From Aureibaculum marinum (GTDB taxonomy: Bacteria > Bacteroidota > Bacteroidia > Flavobacteriales > Flavobacteriaceae), in the NCBI RefSeq assembly GCF_003813905.1, contig NZ_RPFJ01000007.1:1-64000 (forward strand): DNA of 64,000 nucleotides. The letters run 5' to 3'. Numbering within the stretch: the stretch's first letter is position 1; every line of letters starts with the position of its first letter. A program made the position numbers and the translations under genes. The notes beneath the pieces were generated by a model that had not been told where the DNA came from, ran no database searches, and saw only the letters and a list, made by a program, of their open reading frames with translations. Shown in pieces: positions 45,342 through 55,247 of this stretch.

Positions 45342-47594
45342 TTATTTTATAACCTTTTTATATTTATATGTAGCCTTTTTTAAATTATTTGTCAAATTTT
45401 TTAACCAAACAAGTTGATTATATAGCAGATGTGCTTCTTGTAAACCAATTACTTTTTCTTCATTTACATCTAACATACCTGCCTGTATTTCCCTATCTCT
45501 TTCATTTGCCAAATTAATATAGTTATCTAATAACTCTTCTTTTGCTTCTTCGATACTCTGTTGGGTAGACAACTCTAACTTTCTATTCTTATCTAAAATA
45601 TTGGCAGTTTCTTTTAAGGTATTCGTAATATGAACAACAAAAACATCAAATTGATTTTTTATGGAAGTAACTTTATGTTTTTGTATAAAACTACCTAATG
45701 ATGCAATTGCAGAAACAATGGTATGGTTTAATGTTACAATTTCATAAATAAGTTCAAATTCTTTTTGCTTTGATTTTGGATCTTGCGACATACGTTGAAA
45801 GGCAGCATTCAACTCACTCATAGCTAAAAAAGCTTCTTTTCTAGGAATTTTATATTGATTATTAGGTTCAGAACCTGAACCATATAATTTTTGAGTAGCT
45901 TTTAAATACTTACTATTCCATTTTATTACTGGTAATATAAATTGATCTAAATTTTTAAATTCCCATAAAGGCCAAAGAACATAATTAACAACAATAGCCA
46001 ATGCTGCACCTATTAAAGTATCCAACACTCTATACCCAACCACTTCCAAAGCATTTGGTTGTAGTATCGCATAGGCAAAAATAACATGAATAGTTATAAA
46101 TGCAGCTCCTGTTTTATAACTCTGCTGGATTAACGAAAAAGCAAAAGTCAATGAAAATAATGCTAAAGCTCCATAAATCATAGTGTTTTGAGTCGCAAAA
46201 ATTATCAACACAGCGACTACAGCACCAATAACGGTTCCAATAATACGATTTTGAGAACGTGCTTTAGTTAGCCCATAATTTGGACGCATAATCACAACTA
46301 AAGTCAAAATAATCCAATAAGCATTTTTAATATCTAAAAAATTCCCTAATAAATAAGCAGCAATAATTGTAATGCTTAATCTTAACGCATGCCTAAATAT
46401 TGTTGATTTAAAACTTAAATGCTCCAATATTAACCCAAATCGATACTCTTGTAAGGTAATAAATTGATTGGCTTCTTTAGGCTTTAATGACAGCTTTGAA
46501 GCGTTGCCAACATTTGCCATTACACGCCTAATTGCTCTAACCTGTTCTAACAATTGCCCTTGATAAGTATGGAGATTTCGCAATGTTAACACTCCCTCCC
46601 TAGCCTTAGGCAAACCAACCTCTTCTATATAATTATTAATAGCTTTATCTGCCTGAGCATAAACATCTAACAATTTATTTTTTGTTGGTATTTTACCTTT
46701 CTTTATCATTACCTCGGAAAGTACAATTAAGTGTTTTCCCATGGTTTCATTAACACTGCTAAAAGCTGATAAATACTTTTTTTGTGTACCAAAAATTGCA
46801 TCAATTTTTGAGTAATCAACAGTATTTGCCATTGCTAACTCAAAAATATCCACTAACGAAATAAATATAAGTAACCTTTTTTCTTCAAGATGTGAACGCC
46901 CTGTATTTTTTCTAGTTAGTAGTAGTGATTCACGTAAGGTTTCATATTTTTCACTTATCTGAGTTTGAAGTTCTAACAATTTTTTAAATAAAACATCATG
47001 AGATTCCCTTTCCGTAAATATTCTACCCCTTAGAATAAGATACTCTCCTGTGAGTGCTAAAGTATCTGACAATAACTGATTTTCTTGTTTTCCTGAAGCT
47101 AATCTATTGAGCAAAAGAGAAATAGACAAATACCACAATCCTCCAACAGCTAAAAGCCCCATGTGTATAATTATTTCAACTCCATGAAGTTCATTTCTTA
47201 CAGCTAATGCTAATACGATTGCCAACAACCCCGAAAATGCAATTAATGAACCTCTAAAACCATACACCGCTATCATAGAACTAAAAAAAGACAATAGTGC
47301 CAGTGCTACTAACAACAATAAAAAATGAGGTTTTAAAAATAAAACGATACCAGTAATAATTACCGTTAACGCAATACTGATTAGAATACCATTAACTTTA
47401 CGTTTTAAACTTCCTGGAATATCACTTGGTGCATTTACAAAAATGCCCATTAATACAGGAAGTACAAAATCTAATAAATTAATAGCATAAAACAACACTA
47501 AGGGAAGTGCAACAGCTATAGTTAATACAACACCTCTGTAAAAACTAGCCCCTTTAAAAAATAACTCTACCGATTTTAACAATTCTTTTACCAT
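45342..47594 (-). CDS. FUSC family transporter (YccS/AaeB-like)
   Basis: A 750-residue protein with the double layout of the family: six helices at residues about 15-165, a long helical cytosolic domain (about 165-385), a second set of six helices (about 395-540, including NAYWIILTLVVIMRPNYGLT, IGAVVAVLIIF, VLDTLIGAALAIVVNYVLWP) and a cytosolic helical tail (540-750). The motif MRPNYGxTxxRxxxRxxGT is the FUSC signature. AaeB-type proteins export aromatic acids, but YccS-type roles are unknown. It is monocistronic. Confidence 0.88.
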   Translation of the reverse strand: MVKELLKSVELFFKGASFYRGVVLTIAVALPLVLFYAINLLDFVLPVLMGIFVNAPSDIPGSLKRKVNGILISIALTVIITGIVLFLKPHFLLLLVALALLSFFSSMIAVYGFRGSLIAFSGLLAIVLALAVRNELHGVEIIIHMGLLAVGGLWYLSISLLLNRLASGKQENQLLSDTLALTGEYLILRGRIFTERESHDVLFKKLLELQTQISEKYETLRESLLLTRKNTGRSHLEEKRLLIFISLVDIFELAMANTVDYSKIDAIFGTQKKYLSAFSSVNETMGKHLIVLSEVMIKKGKIPTKNKLLDVYAQADKAINNYIEEVGLPKAREGVLTLRNLHTYQGQLLEQVRAIRRVMANVGNASKLSLKPKEANQFITLQEYRFGLILEHLSFKSTIFRHALRLSITIIAAYLLGNFLDIKNAYWIILTLVVIMRPNYGLTKARSQNRIIGTVIGAVVAVLIIFATQNTMIYGALALFSLTFAFSLIQQSYKTGAAFITIHVIFAYAILQPNALEVVGYRVLDTLIGAALAIVVNYVLWPLWEFKNLDQFILPVIKWNSKYLKATQKLYGSGSEPNNQYKIPRKEAFLAMSELNAAFQRMSQDPKSKQKEFELIYEIVTLNHTIVSAIASLGSFIQKHKVTSIKNQFDVFVVHITNTLKETANILDKNRKLELSTQQSIEEAKEELLDNYINLANERDREIQAGMLDVNEEKVIGLQEAHLLYNQLVWLKNLTNNLKKATYKYKKVIK

Positions 47595-47754
47595 AACTAA
47601 TCACATCACAAAGATAGTTTATTAACCTAAAGAAAGCTGTATTACATTTACTAGAATATATGCTCAACTAACAAAGTTATAACTTAAAATTAACTACATT
47701 TTATAATTCCCTTTTACTTCTTTAACAACTATTCAAAAGAAAAAAATGAACCAT

Positions 47755-47792
47755 AAAAAAACCGTCTTTTAAGTAATACTTAAAAGACGGTT
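47755..47792 (-). terminator. Rho-independent terminator after htpG
   Basis: A 15-bp perfect stem, AACCGTCTTTTAAGT (47760-47774) with its complement at 47778-47792 and a 3-nt loop; on the minus strand it is followed by a T-run (47755-47759). Confidence 0.9.
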
Positions 47793-47813
47793 CCCATAAA
47801 TAATCAATGAAAT

Positions 47814-49739
47814 CTACTTCATAATATCAAAGCTACGTTTAATAAATGCTGTTAAATCTTTACCTTTTAATAAATTTTGAGACAATTTAGCTAAATCTAA
47901 TGCTTGATTTACATACTCTTCTTTTTTTCCTTTTGCTCTAAGAATTTTTTGCATCAAATCATTATTAGTATTTACAACTAAATTATACATTTCAGGGAAA
48001 TTACTCATTCCCATCATTCCACCTCCACCAGTTTGACTCATTTCTTTCATTCTTCTCATAAATTCTGGTATAGTGATAACAAAAGGATTTGCATTAGAAT
48101 CTAAAGCTTCTAATTGTACAGTATACTCTTTTGGAACAACACCTTCTACTATTTCTTTTAATTTAGTTTGCTCTTCTTCAGTCAGTTTAGAAACTTTATC
48201 CTCATCTTTTTTAATTAAGTTATCAATAAAATCTGAATCAACCCTAGCAAATTTTATTGGTTGTTTTTCTGCTGACAATTCAGAATTTTCACCTTCTATT
48301 TTTTGTATTAAATGAGAAACAATCGGAGAATCTAACAACAACACTTCATATCCTTTTTCTTTAGCTTCTTCAATATAACTGTGTTGTTCATCTGCATTAG
48401 TTGCGTATAATAAGACAATATTTTTATCTTTATCTGTCTGAGCAGGTTTTACTTTCTCTATCAATTCGTCAAAAGTAAAATAACTATCATCAACTGTTGG
48501 AAACAACGCAAATTTAAATGCTTTTTCATAAAACTTAGGTTCTGACAACATTCCATATTCAATAACAATTTTGATGTCATTCCATTTTTTCTCGAACCCT
48601 TCTCTATCATTTTTAAATAAAGATTGTAATTTGTCAGCTACTTTTTTAGTGATGTAACTTGATATCTTTTTTACAGCACCATCTGCTTGCAAATAACTAC
48701 GAGAAACATTTAAAGGAATGTCTGGAGAATCTATTACACCACGCAACATCTGCAAAAACTCAGGAACAATACCCTCTACATTATCTGTTACAAACACCTG
48801 ATTTTGATACAATTGTATCCTATCCTTTTGTATATCTATATTGGTAGTTAACTTAGGAAAATATAATATACCTGTTAAATTAAAAGGATAGTCAACATTT
48901 AAATGAATATTAAATAGAGGTTCTTCAAATTGCATTGGATACAATTCTCTATAAAAAGAACTATAATCTTCATCCTTTAAATCTGAAGGTTGTTTAGTCC
49001 AAGCAGGATTAGGATTATTAATAATATTATCAACTGTTATTTTTTTATGTGGTTCCTTAGTTTCTTTACCATCCTTGTCTTTTATAGTTTTAGGTTCAAA
49101 CTCAGGATCATCTATTTCTTTAGTACCAAACTTAATTGGAACAGGCATAAACTTGTTGTATTTAACTAACAACTCTCTAATTCTATGTTCTTCTAAAAAT
49201 TCAGTAGAATCTTCTGCAATATGAAGAATAATTTCTGTTCCTCTATCTTTTTTATCAGCCTCAGTCAATGCGAATTCTGGCGAACCATCACATGTCCAAT
49301 GAACAGCAGACTCTTCATCCACATAAGATTTTGTAATAATTTCAACTTTTTCTGCAACCATAAAAGCAGAATAAAACCCTAAACCAAAATGACCAATAAT
49401 TCCAGAATCTTTGGCTGTATCTTTATATTTTTCTAAAAATTCTTCGGCTCCAGAAAAAGCAACTTCATTTATATATTTTTCAACCTCTTCTTTAGACATC
49501 CCCACACCCTGATCGATAATATGTAATTTCTTACCTTCTTTATCAATTTTAACTTCAATCTTAGGATCTCCATAATCTACCTTAGCTTCACCAATAGTTG
49601 AAAGATGTTTTAACTTTAATGTTGCATCTGTAGCATTTGATATTAACTCTCTTAAGAAAATCTCATGATCTGAATACAAGAATTTTTTAATTAATGGAAA
49701 TATGTTTTCAACTGAAACATTAATTTTTCCTTTTGCCAT
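47814..49739 (-). CDS. htpG: Molecular chaperone HtpG (Hsp90)
   Basis: A 641-residue full-length bacterial Hsp90. The N-terminal GHKL ATPase has ELISNATDATLKL, IIDQGVGMSKEEV and GIIGHFGLGFYSAFMVAEKV. The middle domain contains LYPMQFEEPLFNIHLNVDYP (catalytic-loop region) and GVIDSPDIPLNVSRSYLQ. The C-terminal dimer domain begins near 510, with a Gly/Met-rich loop, QTGGGGMMGM. A charged linker (EPKTIKDKDGKETKEPHKK, about 215-232) is present. It assists client folding under stress. Upstream lie a hairpin leader and a TGNCA-N3-TGNCA motif shared with dnaK. Confidence 0.97.
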   Translation of the reverse strand: MAKGKINVSVENIFPLIKKFLYSDHEIFLRELISNATDATLKLKHLSTIGEAKVDYGDPKIEVKIDKEGKKLHIIDQGVGMSKEEVEKYINEVAFSGAEEFLEKYKDTAKDSGIIGHFGLGFYSAFMVAEKVEIITKSYVDEESAVHWTCDGSPEFALTEADKKDRGTEIILHIAEDSTEFLEEHRIRELLVKYNKFMPVPIKFGTKEIDDPEFEPKTIKDKDGKETKEPHKKITVDNIINNPNPAWTKQPSDLKDEDYSSFYRELYPMQFEEPLFNIHLNVDYPFNLTGILYFPKLTTNIDIQKDRIQLYQNQVFVTDNVEGIVPEFLQMLRGVIDSPDIPLNVSRSYLQADGAVKKISSYITKKVADKLQSLFKNDREGFEKKWNDIKIVIEYGMLSEPKFYEKAFKFALFPTVDDSYFTFDELIEKVKPAQTDKDKNIVLLYATNADEQHSYIEEAKEKGYEVLLLDSPIVSHLIQKIEGENSELSAEKQPIKFARVDSDFIDNLIKKDEDKVSKLTEEEQTKLKEIVEGVVPKEYTVQLEALDSNANPFVITIPEFMRRMKEMSQTGGGGMMGMSNFPEMYNLVVNTNNDLMQKILRAKGKKEEYVNQALDLAKLSQNLLKGKDLTAFIKRSFDIMK

Positions 49740-49761
49740 AATTTTATGATTTTATGTATTA

Positions 49762-49804
49762 TTCTTACCTTAAATTTCACTAAGAATAACCTGTTAGGTA
49801 AGAA
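49762..49804 (-). other. Hairpin in the predicted htpG leader
   Basis: Inverted arms TTCTTACCT (49762-49770) and AGGTAAGAA (49796-49804), 25-nt loop, about 23 bp before the htpG start codon. Could be a leader RNA structure or an operator. The rest of the 340-bp gap (49740-50079) holds no gene. Confidence 0.4.
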
Positions 49805-49877
49805 ACTTGTTAATAATAATTATAATTTAAATAGAACTCCTTTGGTGTAGTCAAAAAAAATACCATTCTCACAAAAA

Positions 49878-49890
49878 TGCCAATTTGTCA
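49878..49890 (-). promoter_or_regulatory. Candidate heat-shock element upstream of htpG
   Basis: TGCCAATTTGTCA (plus strand), the TGNCA-N3-TGNCA form also found upstream of dnaK. In htpG sense it reads TGACAAATTGGCATTTTTG. It lies 139-151 bp before the start codon. No TAnnTTTG element was found in the gap on this strand. Confidence 0.45.
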
Positions 49891-50079
49891 GAGAAAACAA
49901 ATCTTAATTGACAAAGTCAGTCACATAAAATTATAATGACAACTTTACTCGCTAAATTGGTAACTTAAAAAGGCTTATTAATTGGTATAAGCTTACTAAT
50001 TTGAACAATAAAAATGATTGAGTTTTTTTAGACATTCGATATCTTTACTTATCTTGCATTTTTTAAAACGATTACTAAA

Positions 50080-51084
50080 ATGTACAATTCAAAAATAACA
50101 GGACTAGGCTTTTATGTACCTGACAATGTAGTTACTAATAATGATCTTTCTAAAATTATGGACACTAATGATGAGTGGATACAAGAAAGAACTGGTATAA
50201 AAGAACGTAGATGGATTCCTAAAAACAGTGAAGACACCTCAGCTACTATGGGAGCTAAAGCAGCTAAAATAGCCATTGAACGTTCTGGGTTAACTAAAGA
50301 TGATATCGATTTTATTGTATTTGCAACATTAAGTCCTGACTATTATTTTCCTGGCTGTGGAGTACAAATTCAGGCTATGTTAGACATGAAAACTGTTGGT
50401 GCCATAGATATTAGAAATCAATGTTCTGGATTTATATATGCACTTTCTACTGCTGACCAATTTATAAAAACAGGAATGTATAAAAACATTTTGGTAATTG
50501 GTGCAGAATATCACTCTAATGGGTTAGATAAAACTACACGTGGTCGAGGTGTATCAGTAATTTTTGGTGACGGTGCTGGAGCTTGCGTGTTGTCAAGAAC
50601 CGAAGACAATAACAAGGGTATTTTATCTTCTCATTTACATAGTGAAGGTAAATATGCCGATAAATTAATTGTAAAATCACCAAGTATAAAACATTGGGTT
50701 CCTGAAATTATAGCCTCAACAGAAGAAGACACTTCTTATTTTCCATATATGGATGGTACTTTTGTGTTTAAAAATGCAGTTGTTCGGTTTAGTGAAGTAA
50801 TCATGGAGGGGTTAAAAACCAATAACCTATCCCCTTCTGATATTGATATGCTTATACCTCATCAAGCTAACTTAAGAATCTCTCAGTTTATTCAAAAGAA
50901 ATTTCAATTAAAGGATGAACAGGTTTATAATAATATTATGAATTATGGTAATACAACTGCTGCCTCAATTATAATTGCCTTAACAGAAGCTTACGAAAAA
51001 GGAAAAATAAAAGATAACGATTTGGTTGTACTTGCAGCCTTCGGTAGTGGTTTTACCTGGGGTAGTGTAATTATCAGATGGTAA
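50080..51084 (+). CDS. fabH: 3-oxoacyl-ACP synthase III (KAS III family)
   Basis: A 334-residue thiolase-fold enzyme. The catalytic triad is Cys115 in IRNQCSGFIYAL, His in PHQANLRISQF and Asn in NYGNTTAASIIIA. The opening SKITGLGFYVPDNVVTNNDL and DEWIQERTGIKERRW are standard for FabH. It condenses acyl-CoA with malonyl-ACP to start fatty acid synthesis. The gene stands alone here, not next to plsX or rpmF, so it may be a second copy such as a FabH-like enzyme of a special lipid pathway; the canonical role cannot be proved from this window. Confidence 0.85.
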   Translation: MYNSKITGLGFYVPDNVVTNNDLSKIMDTNDEWIQERTGIKERRWIPKNSEDTSATMGAKAAKIAIERSGLTKDDIDFIVFATLSPDYYFPGCGVQIQAMLDMKTVGAIDIRNQCSGFIYALSTADQFIKTGMYKNILVIGAEYHSNGLDKTTRGRGVSVIFGDGAGACVLSRTEDNNKGILSSHLHSEGKYADKLIVKSPSIKHWVPEIIASTEEDTSYFPYMDGTFVFKNAVVRFSEVIMEGLKTNNLSPSDIDMLIPHQANLRISQFIQKKFQLKDEQVYNNIMNYGNTTAASIIIALTEAYEKGKIKDNDLVVLAAFGSGFTWGSVIIRW

Positions 51085-51111
51085 TAGAAAAAAAAAGAAA
51101 CTTTACTTTTA

Positions 51112-51167
51112 AATTTTCATCGTAATATTTTATAAAATAAAAGTCATAAATTATTACGATGAAAATT
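51112..51167. repeat. 15-bp inverted repeat between convergent fabH and DUF349 genes
   Basis: AATTTTCATCGTAAT (51112-51126) and its perfect complement ATTACGATGAAAATT (51153-51167), separated by 26 bp. No T-run directly follows either arm in the usual place, so it is not a standard terminator, though it lies where one is expected. Confidence 0.7.
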
Positions 51168-51184
51168 GATTTAGAAAAAAACTA

Positions 51185-53236
51185 CTAATAATCTAATGAT
51201 GTTATATACTCTAGTTTAGTTTTCCACAATTCTAATTGATCATTATAATTTTTAATATTATTCTGAACTCCTTTTAAAAGTGGATTATCAGAATCTGTAT
51301 TTGCAAAGAAGCCCATATTGTTTTCCAATTGTTGAATTTCTCGTGTAATTTCATCTATCTTTTTTCTTACAAATAATTGCTCATTATCAAGTTTTCTATA
51401 ATTGTTAGTTTCTACATAATTATCAACCATATTTTTAAATTTTAACATGGCGATTTCCTTTTCATCCATATCTAACTTTCCATATAAAGAATTTATTACT
51501 TTTTGAAACTTGGCCTCAACATGCTGCATATTATGTGGTAAAGTTTCCTGTTTATTCCAATCCTCAATATAGGAATTAATAACCTCTAAACTCAAAGATT
51601 CATTTTTGTCAGTTTGGCTTTTTAAGTTTTCTAGTAATTCTTTCTTTTTATTAAAAGCTTCTATTTGCTCTTTATTTGCTTCATCTTGTTTGCCATGTAA
51701 CCTATCAAAGTAATAATTACATGCATCTTTAAATTGCTTCCAAATTTTATCGGAATATTTTCTTGGCACATGGCCAATTGTTTTCCATTCTGCTTGAATT
51801 TGTTTCATTATATCTGTAGTAGTATCAAAATCTTCACTATCTTTTAAAGATTCAGCTTTTTCTACTAATGCTTTCTTCTTTTTGAGATTATTATGTTGCT
51901 CAATTTTTACATTTTTATAATACGAATTTTTTTGCCTATTAAAATTACGAGTAGCTTCTTTAAATGCATTCCAAATTTTATCATTTTGACTCTTTGGTAC
52001 TTTTCCAATTTTAAAGAATTGCTGCCTTAATGCTTCTAATTCTTTTATTTTTTGTTGCCAATATTTATGAGAGCTACTACTAGCATTATCAATTAAATTT
52101 CTAATTTTTTCAATAACCTCTTTTTTCTTTTCTACATTTTCTTCATACTTTGATTCTAATTCTTTTTGATGTTCATGCCTTCTCTCATGTATTTTTTTGG
52201 TAGCATTACTAAAACGCTCCCAAATTTCTTCACGATGTTCTCTAGCTACAGGTCCTACTTCTTCTTTCCACAACCTATGTAAAACTTGCAATTCTTTAAA
52301 TGCAGCATTTAAATCAGACATTTCAACCAATTCTTCTGCCCTTTCTGCTAATTTTGTTTTTTCTTCTAAATTATGTTTAAAATCTAAATCTCTTAAATCA
52401 TTACTTAAATGTAAAAGATCGTAAAAACGTTCTACATGATGTTCATACGTACGCCATGTATCATTATATTGAGCACTAGGTATTTTACCTATACTACGCC
52501 ATCTCTCGCGAAGATTTTTAAATAACCCATACATGGTTGACGGGTCAGCATTCTCAATAAGTTCTTTCAATTCTTCAATTAACTCTAACCGTTTTGCTAA
52601 ATTTTCCTTTTGCTCTTTCGCTATATTTTCATAGTAAGCTTCTCGCTTTGTTTTGTATTCAAAAAGTAAATCATTATAGTTAGATTTTACAGCCGGACTA
52701 TAATAGAAATCAATTGCATTTCCTCCTTCAGCTATAAATGCTTCTTTTTTTTCAGCTAAAAGTTGACCAAATTTTTTATTAAAGTTCTTTTTGATGCTAT
52801 CAACATCACTTTTTATTTCAGTTATAGACCCTGTTTTAACTAATTTTTGAAGTTCACTTACCAACCCTTCTAAATCTAATTTTTCATAATTAGTTTTCTT
52901 CTTTTTAACCTCTTCTATTTCATTATCGATCTGAGACACTAGTGGTTTTTCAGCTGTTTCAACTTTTTCTACTGTAACAGAATCATTATCTTCACTTTTT
53001 AAATCCTTTTCAGATATAACTTCTTCTTTTAACTCTTCCTCCTTTTCACCTTCTTTATCGTCAACAACTTTGGAAGTAATATCTTCTTCATTATTTGGTT
53101 CAACTGCTGATTCAGCATCCTGTTTATTAGAAGTTTCATTAATGACTACTTCTTTCTTTAGGACATTTTCATTTTCAGCAACGTTTTCATTTGATAAATT
53201 CTCTACTTCTGAATTATTTGATTTCTCGTCTAACAT
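51185..53236 (-). CDS. DUF349 repeat protein
   Basis: A 683-residue soluble protein. Residues 1-115 are acidic, Glu/Asn/Val-rich and probably disordered. From about 120 on it is almost wholly helical, with repeated DUF349 units marked by RWRSIGKIPSAQYNDTW, LWKEEVGPVAREHREEIWERF, QFFKIGKVPKSQNDKIWNAF and EWKTIGHVPRKYSDKIWKQF: five or so three-helix repeats of about 75 residues. The role of DUF349 proteins is unknown. The gene is monocistronic. Confidence 0.88.
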   Translation of the reverse strand: MLDEKSNNSEVENLSNENVAENENVLKKEVVINETSNKQDAESAVEPNNEEDITSKVVDDKEGEKEEELKEEVISEKDLKSEDNDSVTVEKVETAEKPLVSQIDNEIEEVKKKKTNYEKLDLEGLVSELQKLVKTGSITEIKSDVDSIKKNFNKKFGQLLAEKKEAFIAEGGNAIDFYYSPAVKSNYNDLLFEYKTKREAYYENIAKEQKENLAKRLELIEELKELIENADPSTMYGLFKNLRERWRSIGKIPSAQYNDTWRTYEHHVERFYDLLHLSNDLRDLDFKHNLEEKTKLAERAEELVEMSDLNAAFKELQVLHRLWKEEVGPVAREHREEIWERFSNATKKIHERRHEHQKELESKYEENVEKKKEVIEKIRNLIDNASSSSHKYWQQKIKELEALRQQFFKIGKVPKSQNDKIWNAFKEATRNFNRQKNSYYKNVKIEQHNNLKKKKALVEKAESLKDSEDFDTTTDIMKQIQAEWKTIGHVPRKYSDKIWKQFKDACNYYFDRLHGKQDEANKEQIEAFNKKKELLENLKSQTDKNESLSLEVINSYIEDWNKQETLPHNMQHVEAKFQKVINSLYGKLDMDEKEIAMLKFKNMVDNYVETNNYRKLDNEQLFVRKKIDEITREIQQLENNMGFFANTDSDNPLLKGVQNNIKNYNDQLELWKTKLEYITSLDY

Positions 53237-53512
53237 CTTTTTAAATGTTTAAGGTTCGCTTTTAAAATTAAAAGTGTTTAAAGATACTAATAGCTTTTTC
53301 AACTAACAAAACTATTTTTCTATATTTTAGATACATTTACAACACAAAGGTTGCGTAGCACACTGATTTACAATTGAATAAACCAACCAACCTTAAAAAT
53401 AAGAAAAATAATAATTATTAACAAGTTAAAAATTTATGCGACATCAAGAAAACACTAGGTTAAAAACAGTGGAACGTAATATATTTTTAAAGCTAAAAGA
53501 GAAAAAAAACTA

Positions 53513-54259
53513 CTACTTATTCCAAATTTCCCATGCTTTTTCTGCTTGTAATTCTAACATTTTTAACCCATTTATAATTGTTGCACCTTTTTGCTCACCT
53601 TTTTTTAAAAATGTAGATTTTTCTGGATTATAAATTACATCAAATAGTAAATGTTTATCACTAAGATAATTGTAGGGAATATTTGGACATTTATCAATAT
53701 CAGGATAAGTTCCTAAGGGCGTACTGTTAATTATTAAAGTATAATCATTTATTACTTTTTCAGATATATCTTTGTAGGATATTTGCCCATCTTTTGGAGA
53801 TCTCGAAACTACTAAATAGGTAATATTCAACTCTTTAAGAACATATAAAATGGCTTTAGATGCTCCTCCTGTACCAAGTACAAGTGCTTTCGTGTGATGT
53901 GGTTTAAGTAGAGGATTTAAAGATTCTCTAAATCCATAATAATCAGTATTATATCCTATTAATTGATTATTATTAGTAATTTTTATTGTATTAACAGCTC
54001 CTATTTCTTTAGCTACATTATCAACTTCTGTTAAAAACTGAAAAATTTTTTCCTTATAAGGAATTGTGACATTGAATCCACTTACTTCTTCCAAATTAAT
54101 CTTTAAAAAATTGTCAATCGCTTGTAAATCAAAATTTACATATTGATGATTTTTCAATTTCAGGTCTTGAAATTTATTAGTAAAATAATGTCTAGAGAAT
54201 GAATAGGAAATATTCTTACCTATCAACCCGAATTTCCTTATTTGTAGATTTTTTTCCAT
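53513..54259 (-). CDS. aroE: Shikimate dehydrogenase
   Basis: A 248-residue protein from ATG 54259 (an upstream TTG at 54268 is less likely). Motifs: GLIGKNISYSFSRHYFTNKF with the substrate Ser residues, FNVTIPYKE with the catalytic Lys, GAVNTIK, the NADPH loop LGTGGASKAIL, and NSTPLGTYPD. It reduces 3-dehydroshikimate to shikimate in aromatic amino acid synthesis. Slightly shorter than Escherichia coli AroE (272). Its start lies 44 bp inside the preceding DUF368 gene, so the two are translationally linked. Confidence 0.93.
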   Translation of the reverse strand: MEKNLQIRKFGLIGKNISYSFSRHYFTNKFQDLKLKNHQYVNFDLQAIDNFLKINLEEVSGFNVTIPYKEKIFQFLTEVDNVAKEIGAVNTIKITNNNQLIGYNTDYYGFRESLNPLLKPHHTKALVLGTGGASKAILYVLKELNITYLVVSRSPKDGQISYKDISEKVINDYTLIINSTPLGTYPDIDKCPNIPYNYLSDKHLLFDVIYNPEKSTFLKKGEQKGATIINGLKMLELQAEKAWEIWNK

Positions 54260-55247
54260 AATAATCAATCAGTAAAACAATTGAAATTCCCAATAAAACA
54301 AATGTTATTGCAATCCACGTCTCTGTTTCAGCAAAATTAGGAATAAAACGTTTATAATTTTCTATAACTTTTTCACCTTTAGAATCAAGTAAAAAATTAC
54401 CATTATCTAATTTATATACCGCACGTTTCCAAGGCCAAACTATACCTAAAGAACCGCTTATAAATCCAATAATAATAGCTGTTACTAACTGATGCCATCT
54501 TTTTAAAACATAAGCTAAAATTTGTGACGTAAATACCAATCCAAAAACTGATCCTGCTCCAAAAACAGTAACAATTTTTAAATATCGCATTCTAACAGCA
54601 TCTTTTAAAAACTCAAAATTCCCTTGAAAAACATCAACAATAGTCTGGTATAGCATATTAACAGAATCAACTAATAACAATACATAATTACCTAATAGTA
54701 TTAAAATAAATGAGCCTGATAAACCCGGTAAAGTCATACCTGTTACACCAATAATACCGCAGAAAAAAACAAACAATAAATTGTCATTTTCTTTTGCTGG
54801 GTTCATAAAACTTATAGCAACCCCAACAATAATACCAAAAATAATACCTATAATATTTTTTGTAGACCAGCTTTCAATTTGTTTACTGATATAATAAATT
54901 GAACCGATTATCATGCCAAAAAATGCACTCCAAACAAACAATTCATAATTTTTTATAAAATAATCAAGAACTTGAGAAACACTGAAGTAACTAAATATAC
55001 TACCTGCAAAAATTAAAGTTAAAAACTGAGCATTTGTATATTGATAGAAACTTTTAAAACGACCATTTAAAAGCAATTTTAATGCTTTACCATTAACTTT
55101 CTGTAACGAATAAATTAGCTCTTCGTAAAAACCTGCTACAAAGGCCACAATACCGCCAGATACTCCAGGCACTTTATTTGCAGCCCCCATAGCTAATCCT
55201 TTAATAAAAAGGAAAACTTTATCCGAAAAAGTACGCTCGTTCGCCAT
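54216..55247 (-). CDS. DUF368 (PopT-type undecaprenyl-phosphate translocase family) protein, copy 2
   Basis: A 343-residue polytopic protein with about eight to nine helices. It has the family motif KGLAMGAANKVPGVSGGIVA near the start and the related motif GMTLPGLSGSFILILLGNY in the middle, suggesting an internal inverted repeat. A hydrophilic segment of about 35 residues (260-295) precedes the last helix. DUF368/PopT proteins return undecaprenyl phosphate to the cytosolic face, as published for relatives. It begins directly at the end of copy 1 (TAAATG) and overlaps aroE by 44 bp. Confidence 0.88.
   Translation of the reverse strand: MANERTFSDKVFLFIKGLAMGAANKVPGVSGGIVAFVAGFYEELIYSLQKVNGKALKLLLNGRFKSFYQYTNAQFLTLIFAGSIFSYFSVSQVLDYFIKNYELFVWSAFFGMIIGSIYYISKQIESWSTKNIIGIIFGIIVGVAISFMNPAKENDNLLFVFFCGIIGVTGMTLPGLSGSFILILLGNYVLLLVDSVNMLYQTIVDVFQGNFEFLKDAVRMRYLKIVTVFGAGSVFGLVFTSQILAYVLKRWHQLVTAIIIGFISGSLGIVWPWKRAVYKLDNGNFLLDSKGEKVIENYKRFIPNFAETETWIAITFVLLGISIVLLIDYYGKKSTNKEIRVDR

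Noticed and set aside
53436-53633. Small plus-strand frame overlapping the 3' end of aroE
   Set aside because: Most of it is antisense to aroE and the start lies in a non-coding gap without promoter or conserved features.
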